A stretch of 64,000 bases of DNA from NCBI RefSeq assembly GCF_050436995.1, contig NC_134763.1, positions 10,349,001 through 10,413,000 on the forward strand. The letters are read 5' to 3'. Below are positions 1 to 11,646 of the stretch, in pieces (positions within the stretch are counted from its first letter, which is position 1; each line of letters starts with the position of its first letter). A program made the translations under genes and the position numbers. The stretch comes from Anticarsia gemmatalis (taxonomy: Eukaryota; Arthropoda; Insecta; Lepidoptera; Erebidae). The notes beneath the pieces were generated by a model. It ran no database searches. It saw only the letters and a list, made by a program, of their open reading frames with translations, and was not told where the DNA came from.

Positions 1-56
1 AAGCATGTATTTCATAAGGCAATAGGTATATGTATGAATCTGTACATTATAAATTA

Positions 57-311
57 ATCTATACTAATATTAAAAAGCTGAAGAGTTTGTTTGTTTGTTT
101 GTTTGAACGCGCTAATCTCAGGAACTACTGGTCCGATTTGAAAAATTCTTTCAGTGTTAAATAGTCCATTTATCGAGGAAGGTTATAGGCTATATATTAT
201 CATGCTTCTACCAATAGGAGCAGAGTACCAGTGAAAAATGTTACAAAAACGGGGAAATTTTGACTCATTCTCTCTTATGTGACGCAAGCGAAGTTGCGCG
301 GGTCAGCTAGT
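57..311 (+). mobile_element. Lep1-type Helitron-like non-autonomous element, copy 1
   Basis: The copy starts with the motif TCTATACTAATATTA and AAGCTGAAGAG. A (GTTT)n microsatellite follows at 84-104, then a conserved core, and the copy ends in GCGCGGGTCAGCTAGT. The same ends and core recur in this window at 11.4 kb, 12.5 kb and 52.6 kb, which shows it is an interspersed repeat. The CTAG-type 3' end and the absence of terminal inverted repeats or a clear target duplication fit the non-autonomous Helitron-like repeats that are abundant in moths. No open frame is present. The Helitron assignment is from memory of lepidopteran repeats. The repeat nature itself is directly visible. Confidence 0.7.
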
Positions 312-411
312 TTTCAATATTGATTAAGAGAATACATTTTTTCACAAGCTATAATATTCTGTTAACGCTGAAAGTATTATTTAACCTGTAAATGTTATGG
401 GGGCACTATTC

Positions 412-535
412 ATGCAAGGCATTAATGACTACGCGCTCTCTGAGGTCTAAATGAAAAGTTACTGGTCTCGGGTTCGATTCCCTATGTAGGAAAAATTCTA
501 AATTATAGCTAAGCATGTAGTGAATATGTATTTTA
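412..535 (+). mobile_element. Degenerate tRNA-derived SINE fragment
   Basis: A perfect RNA polymerase III B-box, GGTTCGATTCC, lies at 471-481, preceded by CTCTGAGGTC and TACTGGTCTC. This layout matches the tRNA-like head of moth SINEs. A paired tRNA cloverleaf cannot be drawn, so it is not a tRNA gene. The right boundary is uncertain. Confidence 0.45.
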
Positions 536-540
536 TAAAC

Positions 541-3500
541 CTCTACTTTCACCTTTCAAAAAATGAATCCCATAATAAAAATATTTATTTGATTCAAGTA
601 TTTGACTCCTCTTTTATATAAATCCTTAGCTTCATTACAGGATTACGAGCGGAGATAAATAAACGATTAGTTACTAAGCGATCTGTGATATTAATTTTAA
701 TGACCAATTAGCTATCCTAGAATATAAGATATATTATTTATTTGCTGTAGAAATGCTGATTTAATTATATGAAAGTTATTGGTGATACGTGTTTAATTTC
801 TATTAAAGAGATATTAGATATTATTGAAAGCAAATATGGATATTTTTAACGCAGATACTTAATACATTTTGGTAAAATATATTTCATAGTCTTTTAGACA
901 AGGCCTTATTTCTTAAAAAACTAACTTCTCCCGAGAAAAACGAAGTGTCTATTGATTATAAATGTTTTTACGTAATAGTAAGTACGTAGAAAGAAAGTGA
1001 CGTTTACATTTACTACTATATTATTTACGACTTAATGTATTACAAAGCAAATTACATCCATATCTTTACAGCAGTTCAGACGTAAAAACTTGACAGATAG
1101 AACTATTTTCGTTCTCTTAATTTTACTTCATATTTTTCACACTAATTCAACAAAATTTCTTCAACAGCTCTCCTCAAACAAAACCACGAGTGAAAACTTG
1201 AATACATTCATAACTTCGCCTAAGATAGAAACAATGTAAAACTTAAACGCTACTTAGAGCAGGTCACGTCTTTACATAATGTACGAATTAAATCTTAAAC
1301 CGCACTCGTAAATCTTACTAGACTGTTGGATTAAACTGGCAACTCTACATAAGCTTGCTAGTTAAATGGAAGGCTTTTCTTGCTATGTTTTGCTAAAAAT
1401 ATATTAAGGAATTTGTAGATTTTTTGTATTTTGGGTTTGGGGTTTGGTAGATTTATGTATAGTGGAAAAGGTATAATTTGAACTTTGTAGTTTGATATAA
1501 GCTTTAAAAATCTTTAAAATAGTGTCTAATGCCAGTAGCAAGTGTGCAAGTACCACTGTGCTTCCTCAAGGAGTTTGTTTTGTAGTGTACTACTGGGAGG
1601 ACTATAACGTATCTCAGTTGACAACTTTTTGAAAGTCACTATGCTGTACGTTGTTTTCTTCCTTTGATTATAGTGATTAGCCCATTACGTCAAAACAGTT
1701 ATGTACCGAATAGTGGCCATCAATGCGACTTACAAGCATACAGAACCATAAAACTTATTTTAAGTTACCAATTTGTTTCGTGTAGGAAGCAAATTTATAG
1801 TAGAAAGTACGGGAATTATTTGGGTTGTTATGATTTATTCAATTTAAATAGTAATAACTACTTTAATTTGTAACATAATAAGGCATGACCTTTCAGTAGA
1901 TATTGAATTAAATATCAAAATTCTATCATAAAAATAATACAAAATTTAATCTCACCAAAAATTAATTCTATACAAAAATCTGTCAACGTAAAATGAAAAA
2001 AGTTAAACAATTTTGACTTACAAAACTCCCTTATCACTTTACTAAACAATAAGCCTTAAAAGTACATTTAATTTTAACTTCATACGACGCAGTTGGTAGT
2101 ACATGTGCCGCCTGCCAGTGTTACCAACTTTGCGAGACAAAAAGTTCTGTAGAAAAAAAAAGTATGTCGCGGACAGAAACGTAAAACTCGCCCTGATGGT
2201 CAGCGGGTTATGTTAGACGTGATTCAGATGTGGAAGTAGGTAGAATTGGTTGTGTTTATTTATGGGTAAAACAATATGTACTGTGGTTAAGGCGGTTGTG
2301 TGTGGGGAAAGCGAGGTCTTGGGATTGATTTCTGGATCAGACAAAGGGCTGGCTTTGAATTTTTTGGACAAGTGATGCAACAAAAGCGATCGGATAACAT
2401 TCTGATGGGGAAATTCAAAACTTATATCGAAGATTATATCTAGCGATTTGAATTTGTTAGGTACGTTTTTATAAAAACACAAGTACGTCTATTAATCATG
2501 ATGAATTGAGTATGTCTCTAGTAATCTTAACTTAAAGATTAATTTGATAAAAAATCAACAATTTAGGTACAAAACCTAAAACTAATTCTCTCACCTAATC
2601 TTTGGTAACAAAACGTTGAGCTTATGCATGGTTGTAAAATTTAACGGTTCACAATAAAGTACTGGAACTAAGTCCGAGCGCACACTGTGCAGTAATAACT
2701 CGACGCGCATGTGCGCTCCCCCTTACAATAAGGATATGACCAGGCTATAGGATTTTAGTGGTTCGTTTTATTCTTTGTTTCGCTGCGGTTCCTTTTCATT
2801 GGCACTTTGATGGGAATGCTGATCTGACAATGTTGCGAAATCAGTTTCAGTTTGCGATTTTGCTGCGCCAAGAAAAGTTTCTGTCAAAATTAATAGAAAC
2901 CAAAATTTTGAAGGAGACTATTGATATGCTTTTCTATTGAGTCACTTTCTTTAATAAGTGATAAGTAATTGATTGAAAAATAAGAAAATTGAAGGTCATG
3001 GTTTCATTACACATAATAATATGTACGTGGTATTTGCTCGTGGTAACCCAATACTATTTACATCTGGATAAAACCTTCTTTCGGGGGTATTGAATGTGCA
3101 GTATTGATAGGCATTTTAGTACCCAACCCATACCTATATGTGCATTGTACATCCATACTATTAGTATTCTGTCTGTATATACATATCTGTTGTAATGTTA
3201 AAGAGTAACTACTGGACCGAATTTTATGAAATTTAGCCCAGAGATATTTAAAGACCCAGTTTCATCTCTTTTTCCTCCTAAATAAATAAGTACATTTTAA
3301 GTTTAAGTTAACTAGTCCGATCTGGCAATTGTTCATAATATTGATAGCCCCGATACAGGCTGCGCCTTGTGGGGTTGTCGTAGATATAAGCATAATTTTG
3401 TAATACTGGACTGGTAATAAATGCTTTTTTTTTTTATCTTTTTTTTTTCCTAACGGACATTCTTCTTCAGGGAACGACAATTTATGTTAGGAAGAGTAAT

Positions 3501-4858
3501 AAAATGAAAAGCCTTATTATTATTTAAATCGTAGTCGATTTAGTCGAGTACTAGTGTACTCATTTCAAAATAATTCATAACCCATCCTTGTAAATGCAAC
3601 GTATCAATTTTAAGTTTATTGACACGATCCCGATCAAACGCTGTGTGCAACAAATATGTTTTCTAAACGCAAATATGTGAACGGTACTGTGTACAGAGGG
3701 GGAAGGGTTTAACCAGACAGATATTTATGTGAACATTTTATGGAAATTGATTTTAGAAATACATGATATTGATTAGAAGGTCGGTATGAACGCATTATTT
3801 ACCTATATTTTATAAGTATATTTGAGAATAAAATAATTTGGAGAGAAGCTAGCGTAGCTGAAGACTAATCTTGTTTTATGACTTTAAAAAACATACAATT
3901 GTTTGACATAATGTACAAACAGGCTAGACTCCAAATCACTATTTTGTGGATCTAAACATTTCTGTTTCTCTTTAGAATCTAACTCACAGCTTTCCATAGA
4001 GCAGTGAAAGCGTTGTAGTGGCCCTGTTACTTGTGGAATGGATATTATTAACAAAATTTTCAGAACCAAAACAAATCTTTTCTTGTAGTTTGAGAGGTTA
4101 TACTTGTAAAACGCTTGTAAAACACATTTACAGTTTCAGTTTTATTTGAATTACAATTGAACTTAAGTCATGTAGCCCACCAATGTACTGCTTAAAACTC
4201 CATATAAGATAACTACCATTTTGCACCATACTCAAAACGTACTATCAAACTTTAGTAACTATGTAAAGAATTCTCAAATAACTACACTTCACGAATATTG
4301 CTTCACGATCCAGCTTGATTAACCTTCGCTTCATAGTTTCCAACAGCCATGCATTTTCTGAAAAGTTCCTGTATTTAGCCTGCTTTTACAGGTGTTGTTC
4401 GTAAGCTGCTGTCTCTGTTTTATTGGGATAGTTGGATAGAGATGGAGATAGTGTGTGAAATAATGTGGTTGCATTTTGGATGTTTTAGTGTGATGTTGGG
4501 CTGACTTCTTGTTGATTTAGTTGTGTTATTAAGCTATTGATTCAGTTGTTATCAAAATACTATTTTATTAAGCTATATGCTAACAAAGTTAATACTTCAT
4601 CTTGTTTGCATTAAACCTGTTTTATCGTAGTTATATTTTTGTCTTTATAATTTAACCAAAATATTTTTTAACTATCCAAACTATCGTGGTTTGTGTAATT
4701 TTACTACTGTCATATCCGAAGTAGAGAATTGAATAAACCCATTTTTTCATCGTTTCTAAGGTTGTATTTCTTCCTTCTTTTCGACACTTTTAAAAGTAAC
4801 AATTACTGTTAATACACAACAACACGCCCGTTATTGAAATAACGTGCGTAGTAATAAT
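541..4858. other. AT-rich gene-free stretch
   Basis: Nothing in this stretch supports a gene. The short open frames (69, 89, 60, 72 and 61 codons) have no recognisable domain, and their composition does not differ from the surroundings. Two homopolymer T runs (11 and 10 T) lie at 3425-3448. A GC-richer patch at 2690-2730 holds several CGCG and GCGC words but no exon structure. Confidence 0.6.
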
Positions 4859-4927
4859 AATAGGTGCATAGGGTGAACCCTATGCACCTATTTGTACAGG
4901 AGTACCATTGTACAAATAGGTTCATAG
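4859..4927. repeat. Triple alternating inverted repeat (two overlapping hairpins)
   Basis: The unit AATAGGTGCATAGGGT (4859-4874) is followed after a 2-base gap by its exact reverse complement (4877-4892). An 18-base arm inside and beyond that middle unit (4880-4897) then pairs with a third segment (4910-4927) with one mismatch. The middle segment can therefore pair with its left or its right neighbour but not with both. No gene is attached to the structure. Confidence 0.85.
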
Positions 4928-5064
4928 TGAGCAAAAAGTACCATTACTTAAGTCTAATAAATTAAGCAACTAGATTCCCTAATTAGCCAAGTTGCACATA
5001 ATTAAAACAAAGGCGCTGAATGCAGCTCCGATTTGGTCCAGCATCACGTACAGTGAGAAAACAA

Positions 5065-5661
5065 TAAGAATATATTCATCGCACGAAGGGAGGGCCGTAG
5101 CCGATGTTAGACTGTAGACACACTGTCGTGCTTTTATTACGCTTCTGCTTATAAGCGGTCAACTTTGCTAGTAACATCTTTTGTGTATTTTATGGACAAC
5201 ATAAAATAGGAAGAAAAAAATAGCCTATGTGTAATGAATATTTAGTGAAAGATGTTATTAAAAAAGTATGAGAAATTCAGACATTATTCTAAACACAAGA
5301 GAATATTAAAGATACTTCTTTATAACAATACATATTGCCCGTTTTCTTTGGCCTATGGAAAAGTGTCCGATAACCTATCCAATAGATAGTGTTACACCAG
5401 TGGTACGAAAAGAAACTGTCAATATTTTACCTGATAAGCTGTCATAAAAACAGTGTTCGATTAATAAAGAGATTGTCGCACTTGGCGTCCAAAATATACA
5501 TGATTAACACATTTATTTATTGTTTAATCTTTGTAGTTTAATCTAATATTCATTACAATCTAATCAAATTATTATCATCGGCTAATCAAAGGTCTATTCT
5601 TTTAAGCGTAAATACCAATAGTATATACCAAACCTAAGAATATATTCATTGCACGAAGGGA
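5065..5661 (+). repeat. Direct repeat pair of a 27-bp motif
   Basis: The motif TAAGAATATATTCAT followed by YGCACGAAGGGA occurs at 5065-5091 and again at 5635-5661, with one difference in 27 bases. A looser match, CCGATGTT, lies downstream of each copy. The spacing suggests two fragments of one dispersed repeat rather than a tandem array. I do not recognise the family. Confidence 0.5.
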
Positions 5662-6568
5662 ACGAATCCGCAGCGACGACCATTAATAAATATTCAAGCT
5701 GGGAGATCCGATGTTGTACCGATTGGGCGACTGTGCGATAATTGGGTGTTTCGTTGTTCCAGATTAGCTGATAATGTGCCTTGTTTAATATCTAATGGAA
5801 GAAAAATGTTGGGGTTCGGATGTCAACGTGTGGGAAAATAGGACTTTTAGTAGTAAGTTTCACGGCAACGGTTTGGTACTGAATGGTATTTCATGTGTTA
5901 CAATATTACACGTGTTAGCCATGATTAGGAAGGAAGGAGGAGGAAGAAGGAGTAGGTATACTTGCAATGTTTTACTATTTTGTTTAGGAAACGGTAATCA
6001 ATTTACTAAGGCATTTGCTTCTGTTGAGTTTGATTGTTAAAATTGCATTAATTTATTATCACTTAACGTTAGTTCCGTAGAGCACAATGGACAAAATACT
6101 ACCAGCAAATATAATCTTGTGTTTAATATCTACGTACTTTTATAGATATTTACTGGAAATGACATTAAACTGATTATGCTTCTAAGATCTTTTAAAAACT
6201 AAGTTCGGAACAACAATTAAATACAAGATCTTTTTATAATCATTCACATACCTTGATCACACATAAATTAAACACATTAATGGTCTCTGAAAAACATCGT
6301 GTCCTCATTCATCTCTCAATGCGAACACGATCAAAATCGAATCAAAATTGGATTTTTTTACGAATTATAGACCCTATGGGGTGGGGGAAGGTCCTGCCTC
6401 AGGGCGATGGGGGGGATGGAACCCTCGATTGTCTATTTCGGTTTCATTTCCCGTGCGTTGATTACGTCAGACCTAGTGCGTTCATGGTTTAATTGGAATA
6501 GGGGATGAAGGGGGCTCGTAAATGTAGGTACATACATATGTGTTGATTAGAGGACATTTTAATTAACA
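5662..6568. other. Gene-free stretch with a G-rich patch
   Basis: No gene is supported. A G-rich segment at 6370-6425 contains runs of four to seven G and stands out from the AT-rich background. Two open frames of about 80 codons cross this region, but they show no recognisable domain, no good start context and no splice sites that would extend them. Confidence 0.5.
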
Positions 6569-6605
6569 AACTATTATGAACTGCAGACGGTTGATGATAT
6601 CTATT

Positions 6606-6882
6606 TTAAATACTGCAACGAGGCGCCCACAGCCAGTTGCGCTCACCGAACGGTAAACGATTTGTGGGTTAAGCAACCCTTGGCGTGGTCATTCCATAGA
6701 TGGGTGACCGCATAGTGGTATTTGAGCTGGCCGTCTCCGTGCTCCGGAGGGCGTGTAAAACGTCGGTCCCGGCTGTTTTCTACGAAGATAACAGTGGTGA
6801 AGCCATGTAAAAGGCCTCTTGGGCGGCTTGAACGACTTTGACACTAGGTTGACGACTAACCATATGGTAAACAAAAAGAAAT
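6606..6882 (+). mobile_element. 5S-rRNA-derived SINE (HaSE3-like), copy 1
   Basis: The block around 6670-6716 reads GTTAAGCAACC, then CATAGATGGGTGACCGC. This corresponds to the internal promoter and C-box part of insect 5S rRNA. The downstream body (CTCCGTGCTCCGGAGGGCG, CGGTCCCGGCTG, TTGAACGAC) is shared with the copy at 25.3 kb. SINEs with a 5S-derived head are known from Helicoverpa (HaSE3), and the assignment here is by resemblance. The insert is bracketed by direct repeats of 37 bp at 6569-6605 and 6883-6919 that match at 33 positions. Confidence 0.7.
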
Positions 6883-7361
6883 AACTATTATGAACTGTAG
6901 ACTGTTGATAATGTCTATTATGATAGTGTAATGACCACTTTCTGTCATCAGTATCCAGTTAATAGGAGCAACGTTGATTGCAATTACTACGACTTTAATT
7001 AATGTAATTTTGATATGATTTTATCCAATGAAAAACTTACGATTATACTCCAATGAAGGCACTTGAAAGAGGAAAGCGGCAAATATCCTAAATAAAATGG
7101 AAAAAAAAAATAGTACTTGTGTTAAAATTCTTATTTAAAGCTTTGATTATGATTTTGTGTGAGTCTGTGTGTATTTTGCATACTCCATTTTTTGTGAAAC
7201 AGGAAAATTTATTCCCAAAGTAAGTCTAAAAATAAATGACTCATATCAGTTTTCATAAAACGCCTCATAATCTGAAATTCCGACGTTCCCGATACAAATT
7301 CACCAGTTATGCATTTATTTTAACTCATAAAAATGTAAATTATATTACGTACAGTCGTTTT

Positions 7362-7650
7362 TTAAGGTTCCGTACCCATAGAGTAAAAACAATACTCTAT
7401 CACTGGAACTCCCGTTGTTGCTCTGTCTGTCTGTCTGTCTGTCACCAGGCTTTATCCCATGAACCGTGATAGTTAGATACTTTAAATTTATCAATATTAT
7501 GTATTTCTGTTGCCGCTAAATAAAAAAAAACACATGTTTTATAACATATTTTTTTAGGGGTTCTCATACAACAAACGTGATGTTTTGCCGTTTTTAATAA
7601 TAATGGTACGGAACGCTTCGAGTCCAACTCGCGCTCGGCTGGTTTTTTTT
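7362..7650 (+). repeat. Lepidopteran GTTCCGTACCC interspersed repeat, copy 1
   Basis: The copy begins AAGGTTCCGTACCC and has a (CTGT)n tract at about 7421-7443. It then carries CACCAGGCTTTATCCCATGA and the landmark TTTCTGTTGCCGC, and ends with GGTACGGAACGC and CGCTCGGCTGG plus a T run. This is a very common noncoding moth repeat of unclear class. A shorter copy lies at 61.1 kb. The long open frame that crosses it on the minus strand is a by-product of the repeat. Confidence 0.7.
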
Positions 7651-8860
7651 CATTCATGCTTCTCGAATGCTTATTTAATGCATAATGTTTCATGGAAACG
7701 CTTCGGCATGTGTCTTTTGAACAGTTACTCGTGTGTGGATATTTTCTTTTATGACTTGAATAAATATTGTAGAACGATTGTGTGAGGAAATCTGCGTTTT
7801 GGAACTTAATATAAAATATTCTAAAGGCTTTTGTTTGTTGCGGTAGAGTGACTACCGCGTGGATTAGCATTGTTATAGCATATAAATATTCAAAGATGGG
7901 TGATGAATCACAAACTTGCTTTAATACTTTTATATCATAACCATTATTTGTACACAATGATAATCTGTTGATTTTAACTACCGAATTCCGTTAGAATAAT
8001 TTTGTCAAAGTACTTAAAGGAATAAATAAAATAACACGATCTGACAAAAAAAAAAACAAGAAAGAAACATAATTGTACATGAAAATCACAAATATATTTT
8101 TTTACAAAGATTGTTGAACATGTTAGTCTTTGATGGGTCGATTATATTATAAAATGTGTTATTAAGACAATGTTTATACTAAAACATAGTTGTCCCATAC
8201 GTCATTACCAAATTAAACTCCATGGGAAAGCTTTATAGAACGGTTAATATAACTTTATGTGACGCTTCTAAGAATGAGTTACGATTGAATCAGTACATGA
8301 TGCTGCCATATGCTCTTAATGGACTGGAATTTTAGTTTGTTCTGTCTTTTTGGGGAGCGTCATGCTCGATTTTGTCAACTGTTCTTGTGTATTGTGGAGT
8401 GTTTTGTGCATTTGAAAGAGCTATCGCTGAAACTACTAAACCAGAAGCTTTTAGTGCCAAAATATAATTAGTGATTCTTGTTTAACAGATGAAAGGTTCT
8501 TTTTGTTTATAAAATGATTAAATATCGTTCAATATAATGTATATTTGGATAAAGTCTGGAGGGAAAAAAATTTCATTATCATTTTGTAATGTTATAAAGT
8601 TATAAGATTCAGCACCAAAACTATAATTGTTTCCTAGTGCGGAAAAAAATGTTCCTGAAAGAGAATTACTTTGTAATAAAATATCTAAAAATATTTATTA
8701 TCTTTCAACAACAAGTTTTTGTTTTTTTCAGTCATTTTCAAGTAAACTTGAATAATATTTACAAGAAAAACAGTTATGTCTGCATTGTTTTATATGATTT
8801 CAGAACGAAAAAAATATTGTTTGTTTGTAGTGAATGTTTATCATGATGTCCTCGCGCTAG
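7651..8860. other. AT-rich gene-free stretch upstream of a candidate exon
   Basis: No gene is supported. The segment 8636-8846 is very T- and A-rich and ends in a pyrimidine tract with a possible acceptor (TTTGTTTGTAG at about 8830). The more useful acceptor for the next feature is the AG at 8859-8860. Confidence 0.5.
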
Positions 8861-9005
8861 AATTCATATCATCTCAAATATTTATCGAGTAGGCAGTCTA
8901 GGGCTCGGCACAGTGGAGCAGAAGGGAGTCTCAATGGAAACCTATTCCCAGACAAGTGCATCGCAACACCTAGAGCGTGTGAATATAGCCGAAGAGCTAG
9001 GGAAA
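8861..9005 (+). CDS. Candidate exon (first or internal), product unknown
   Basis: This 145-bp island is GC-richer than its flanks. It ends at a near-ideal donor, AAA|GTAAGTA at 9006, and may begin after the AG at 8859-8860, although the pyrimidine tract there is weak. Two frames are open throughout. One contains an ATG at 8934 in a good insect context (TCTCAATGG) and gives a 24-residue start, METYSQTSAS through NIAEELGK, ending exactly on a codon boundary at the donor. The other reads basic and serine-rich (RQSRARHSGAEGSLNGNLF), has no stop back to 8861 and ends in phase 1. I recognise neither product. It could be an alternative first exon, a 5' UTR exon or chance. Confidence 0.35.
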
Positions 9006-9264
9006 GTAAGTAAAACGTGGTATTTATTTTTTACTGAACTCTTGCTGTGAATCTATCGAAAATCCTTTAACTTCATTAATTAGTTTCTTTTTGTAGTATC
9101 TACTGTACTTATTATGATTTTCAAAATTTATTTTACGATACATTACAGAATAAATCTTGTTTAGTGAAATTAAAATGTGTTTTTTTAATCAAGAGAATTT
9201 TCACTGTACTATAAGGTATTACATACTAAAAATCCTGCATTAATAAAGTCCACAGGGCAACCCT

Positions 9265-9404
9265 TCTGCACACACACACGCACACACACGTCTCGTAAAC
9301 TCACAAACACATCCACAGATAGAACTACACGCATGTCTCTTACACTCATGCACACACACACACACACATGTCCCTTAAACTCACACACACACACGCACGT
9401 TCAC
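9265..9404. repeat. CA-rich compound minisatellite
   Basis: Three blocks of (CA)n with CG interruptions alternate with diverged spacers of the type GTCTCTTACACTCA or GTCCCTTAAACTCA. They read as a degenerate higher-order array rather than a plain dinucleotide repeat. Open frames here are low-complexity artefacts. Confidence 0.8.
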
Positions 9405-10589
9405 CAGCAGCTTCCCTCAAACTGACCAATGTTTTTCACGCCACACCATTCGCTAATCCCTACCTTGCTAGCCACCTGTGTAATTCAATCGTGGCTTGTA
9501 CAAAACAATTTATTTAGACCAGTTTCCAATTTGCGTTTCCATGATAGGTTTTTTAAACGAATTTTGTGATCGGATTAGATATAGATGAATTGAAATTTAA
9601 TCTGTATTAGGTATTGGCGTTTGGTTTATTGGTTTTTGTTTAGATTTTTTTGATGACAGTACCGTTTTTAAGAATTTACCGAGTCGATTTTTATTAAGTC
9701 TTTGGTAAACCTATACATACATACTCTAATGCTGTCATTTAATCAAAAATGCTGCGTCGATGGCCTAGTTATATTTTTGTTAGATTCATTATATGTATAT
9801 TAATTATTTTTATAGTATTTAATGTGTATCTGTGCAAGTGATATTAGCCAGAAGGTTAGATTCTAATTGATCCTTTTGCTATAGCTCACCAAAAATTATG
9901 ATTCTTTTCGCAGAGACAAGGTGTGAATGAACTACCAAGGCTATTTTAAGAAGATTCTTTCTAGAAATTATTACTTATCCTGGTAACCCCATTCAATACT
10001 GCTTCCTCGATCAACAATAAATAACTTATTATTTCTATCCATAATCCACTAGCTCCTAGTCTATTCACGGTACTTTTGACGCGTCGCAGAGCGTTTGTCG
10101 CGTTCACTCCGTTTACCTTATATTTTCCATAATAGAAATGTTATGGCGTAACCTGACGCTTCGGGCGTGACGTCATATCGTATGTACAGGAAAACTATCA
10201 CCAAACAGATTGTGCGGAAGAGAATATCTTGTGTATTTGCGGTGGATTTGTTTGCTTTACTTCACTGTATTTATGGAAGAAATGTGCTAAGAATTTTTGT
10301 GTTTTAGGAAATGATGACTCCTGTTATACTAAGGTTACTGTTATGTCATTGCAGATTTTACATTCATACAAACTGTAGGCCGAAATAAAATGTTGTTCAC
10401 AATAAAAAAAATTAAGCACTGCATGATAGTAAGTTTTACACGTTCCTAGCGACACTGTTTTTGCTATACTATCCATTAACTGCGGTACGAGGCGTTTCAA
10501 ACCATGCCCTAAACCAGCCTTCCAGCTTTTCAGCCGTCTTTGCCGCACTGCAAGTGCGACATAGACAAGGTCTTCTATGGTATAGTTAG
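9405..10589. other. Gene-free stretch with a CpG-rich patch
   Basis: No gene is supported. The patch 10078-10172 contains GACGCGTCGCAGAGCG, CTTCGGGCGTGACGTCAT and other CpG words, unlike the surrounding AT-rich DNA. It may be a degenerate repeat or a regulatory segment (a CRE-like TGACGTCA is present). No splice or coding structure is visible. Confidence 0.45.
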
Positions 10590-10660
10590 TCCTGCGCCAC
10601 GTATCTTTATAAATGTGAAAGTTTGTATGTATATTTGACTACGCAAAAAAAACTGGATGA
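10590..10660 (+). mobile_element. Degenerate 5' fragment of a Helitron-like repeat
   Basis: The words TTTATAAATGTGAAAGTTTG and TATGTATATTTGACTACGCAAAAA resemble the 5' end of moth Helitron-like repeats, in which AATGCGAAAGTTTGT and a tract of short repeats are followed by ACGCAAAAACTACTG. Divergence is high and the 3' half is missing. Confidence 0.3.
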
Positions 10661-11012
10661 TATCAAATGACTTTTGAATATTTATTATAAGCAAATAGTA
10701 ACGTTTTTCTAATTTGGTACTAAGGTCATAAAACCGTAACAGATAGAAAAAGTTATTAGCATTCGTATTATTGTAAAAGAAAATATGTTAGAAATTTCCA
10801 GTTTTATCTATAAATAACCCATTTTCTTTCGAAGGTACCGGAACCAATAGTAGCTATATCCGTACATTTAGATTCTCTTCACATTTCAACAAAACCAATT
10901 AATTCACAAATGAGTTCTTATTGTTTTCTAATTTAAACGTTCGACGCTGAAATCTTATGATTTCGAGAAAATTACAGTGCCAGTTATTTTAGACGTTGCG
11001 GAAGTGTGATCA

Positions 11013-11192
11013 GTAGCGCGATTCTCTACAGCCGGTACTGTCAAATATCGAAAGTTTGACATTTAAAATGTACTGCCAAAATAGTTCCCACGATGCCCGT
11101 TCAAGGTGCTGCCGCGCTGATCAGGTTTTCACGAAAATTTCTCAATAGCTAGCCGGTTGTCGGTAGTCGATAGTAGTAGCGAATCGAGCTAC
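11013..11192 (+). mobile_element. GTAGC-family MITE, copy 1 (best preserved)
   Basis: This is a 180-bp element with imperfect 17-bp terminal inverted repeats, GTAGCGCGATTCTCTAC on the left and the complement of GTAGCTCGATTCGCTAC on the right. Internal landmarks are GTTTGACATTTAAAATGTAC, CCAAAATAGTTCC, CGCTGATCAGGTTTTC and GGTTGTCGGTAGTCGATAG. The landmarks recur in nine further places in this window, which defines the family. The element has no coding capacity. Neither the target duplication nor the superfamily can be settled from this copy. Confidence 0.75.
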
Positions 11193-11444
11193 AGAAACGG
11201 TGGTCGTTAAGCTTGTGTGTATCAGGATTTGTACTATGAATGTTGTCAATTGATTGGAAAATGTTGGCAATTCATTTTAATTATTTTTATTGCCAAGAAG
11301 ATAGATAAAAATACCTTTATAGTCTTTACGACTATTATGTAATGTCAGCTAGGATGTTTAACATCTTGATTGAAAATTTGTGAAGATTACGAGGGAAAAT
11401 TATCCGAAGCGATTTAAACGCACCTTTGAGTTATATTTTATATA

Positions 11445-11646
11445 TTCCCCGTTTTTGTAGCATTTTATACTGGTAGTCTGTTCCTATTGGTCGTAGCGTA
11501 ATATTATATAGCCTAAAGCCTTCCTCGATAAATGGTCTATTCCATACAAAAATATTTTTTCATTTCGAACAAGTGGTTCCTGAGATTAGAGCGTTCAAAC
11601 AAATAAATAAACAAACTCTTCAGCTTTATAATATTAGTATAGATTT
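11445..11646 (-). mobile_element. Lep1-type Helitron-like element, copy 2, 3'-truncated
   Basis: Read on the minus strand it begins ATCTATACTAATATTATAAA and GCTGAAGAGTTTG, carries a short (TTTG)n-like tract and the core words TCAGGAAC and TTTATCGAGGAAGGC, and stops around AAAAACGGGGAA. The terminal GTGACGCAAGCGAAGTTGCG part seen in copies 1, 3 and 4 is absent. Confidence 0.65.

Noticed and set aside
471..481. tRNA gene suggested by a perfect B-box
   Set aside because: No cloverleaf with paired acceptor and anticodon stems can be formed. The flanks match a SINE head.
4859..4927. CRISPR-like or riboswitch-like array
   Set aside because: Only three diverged units, no spacers of regular length and no cas genes. 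The rest of the window is clearly insect nuclear DNA.
6670..6716. 5S rRNA gene
   Set aside because: Only the internal-promoter and C-box part resembles 5S. The body is that of a SINE and recurs at 25.3 kb.
7442..7957. 171-codon open frame on the minus strand, the longest in the window
   Set aside because: Its C-terminal part is the reverse reading of a common noncoding moth repeat (7362-7650). The rest has no domain, and composition matches background.
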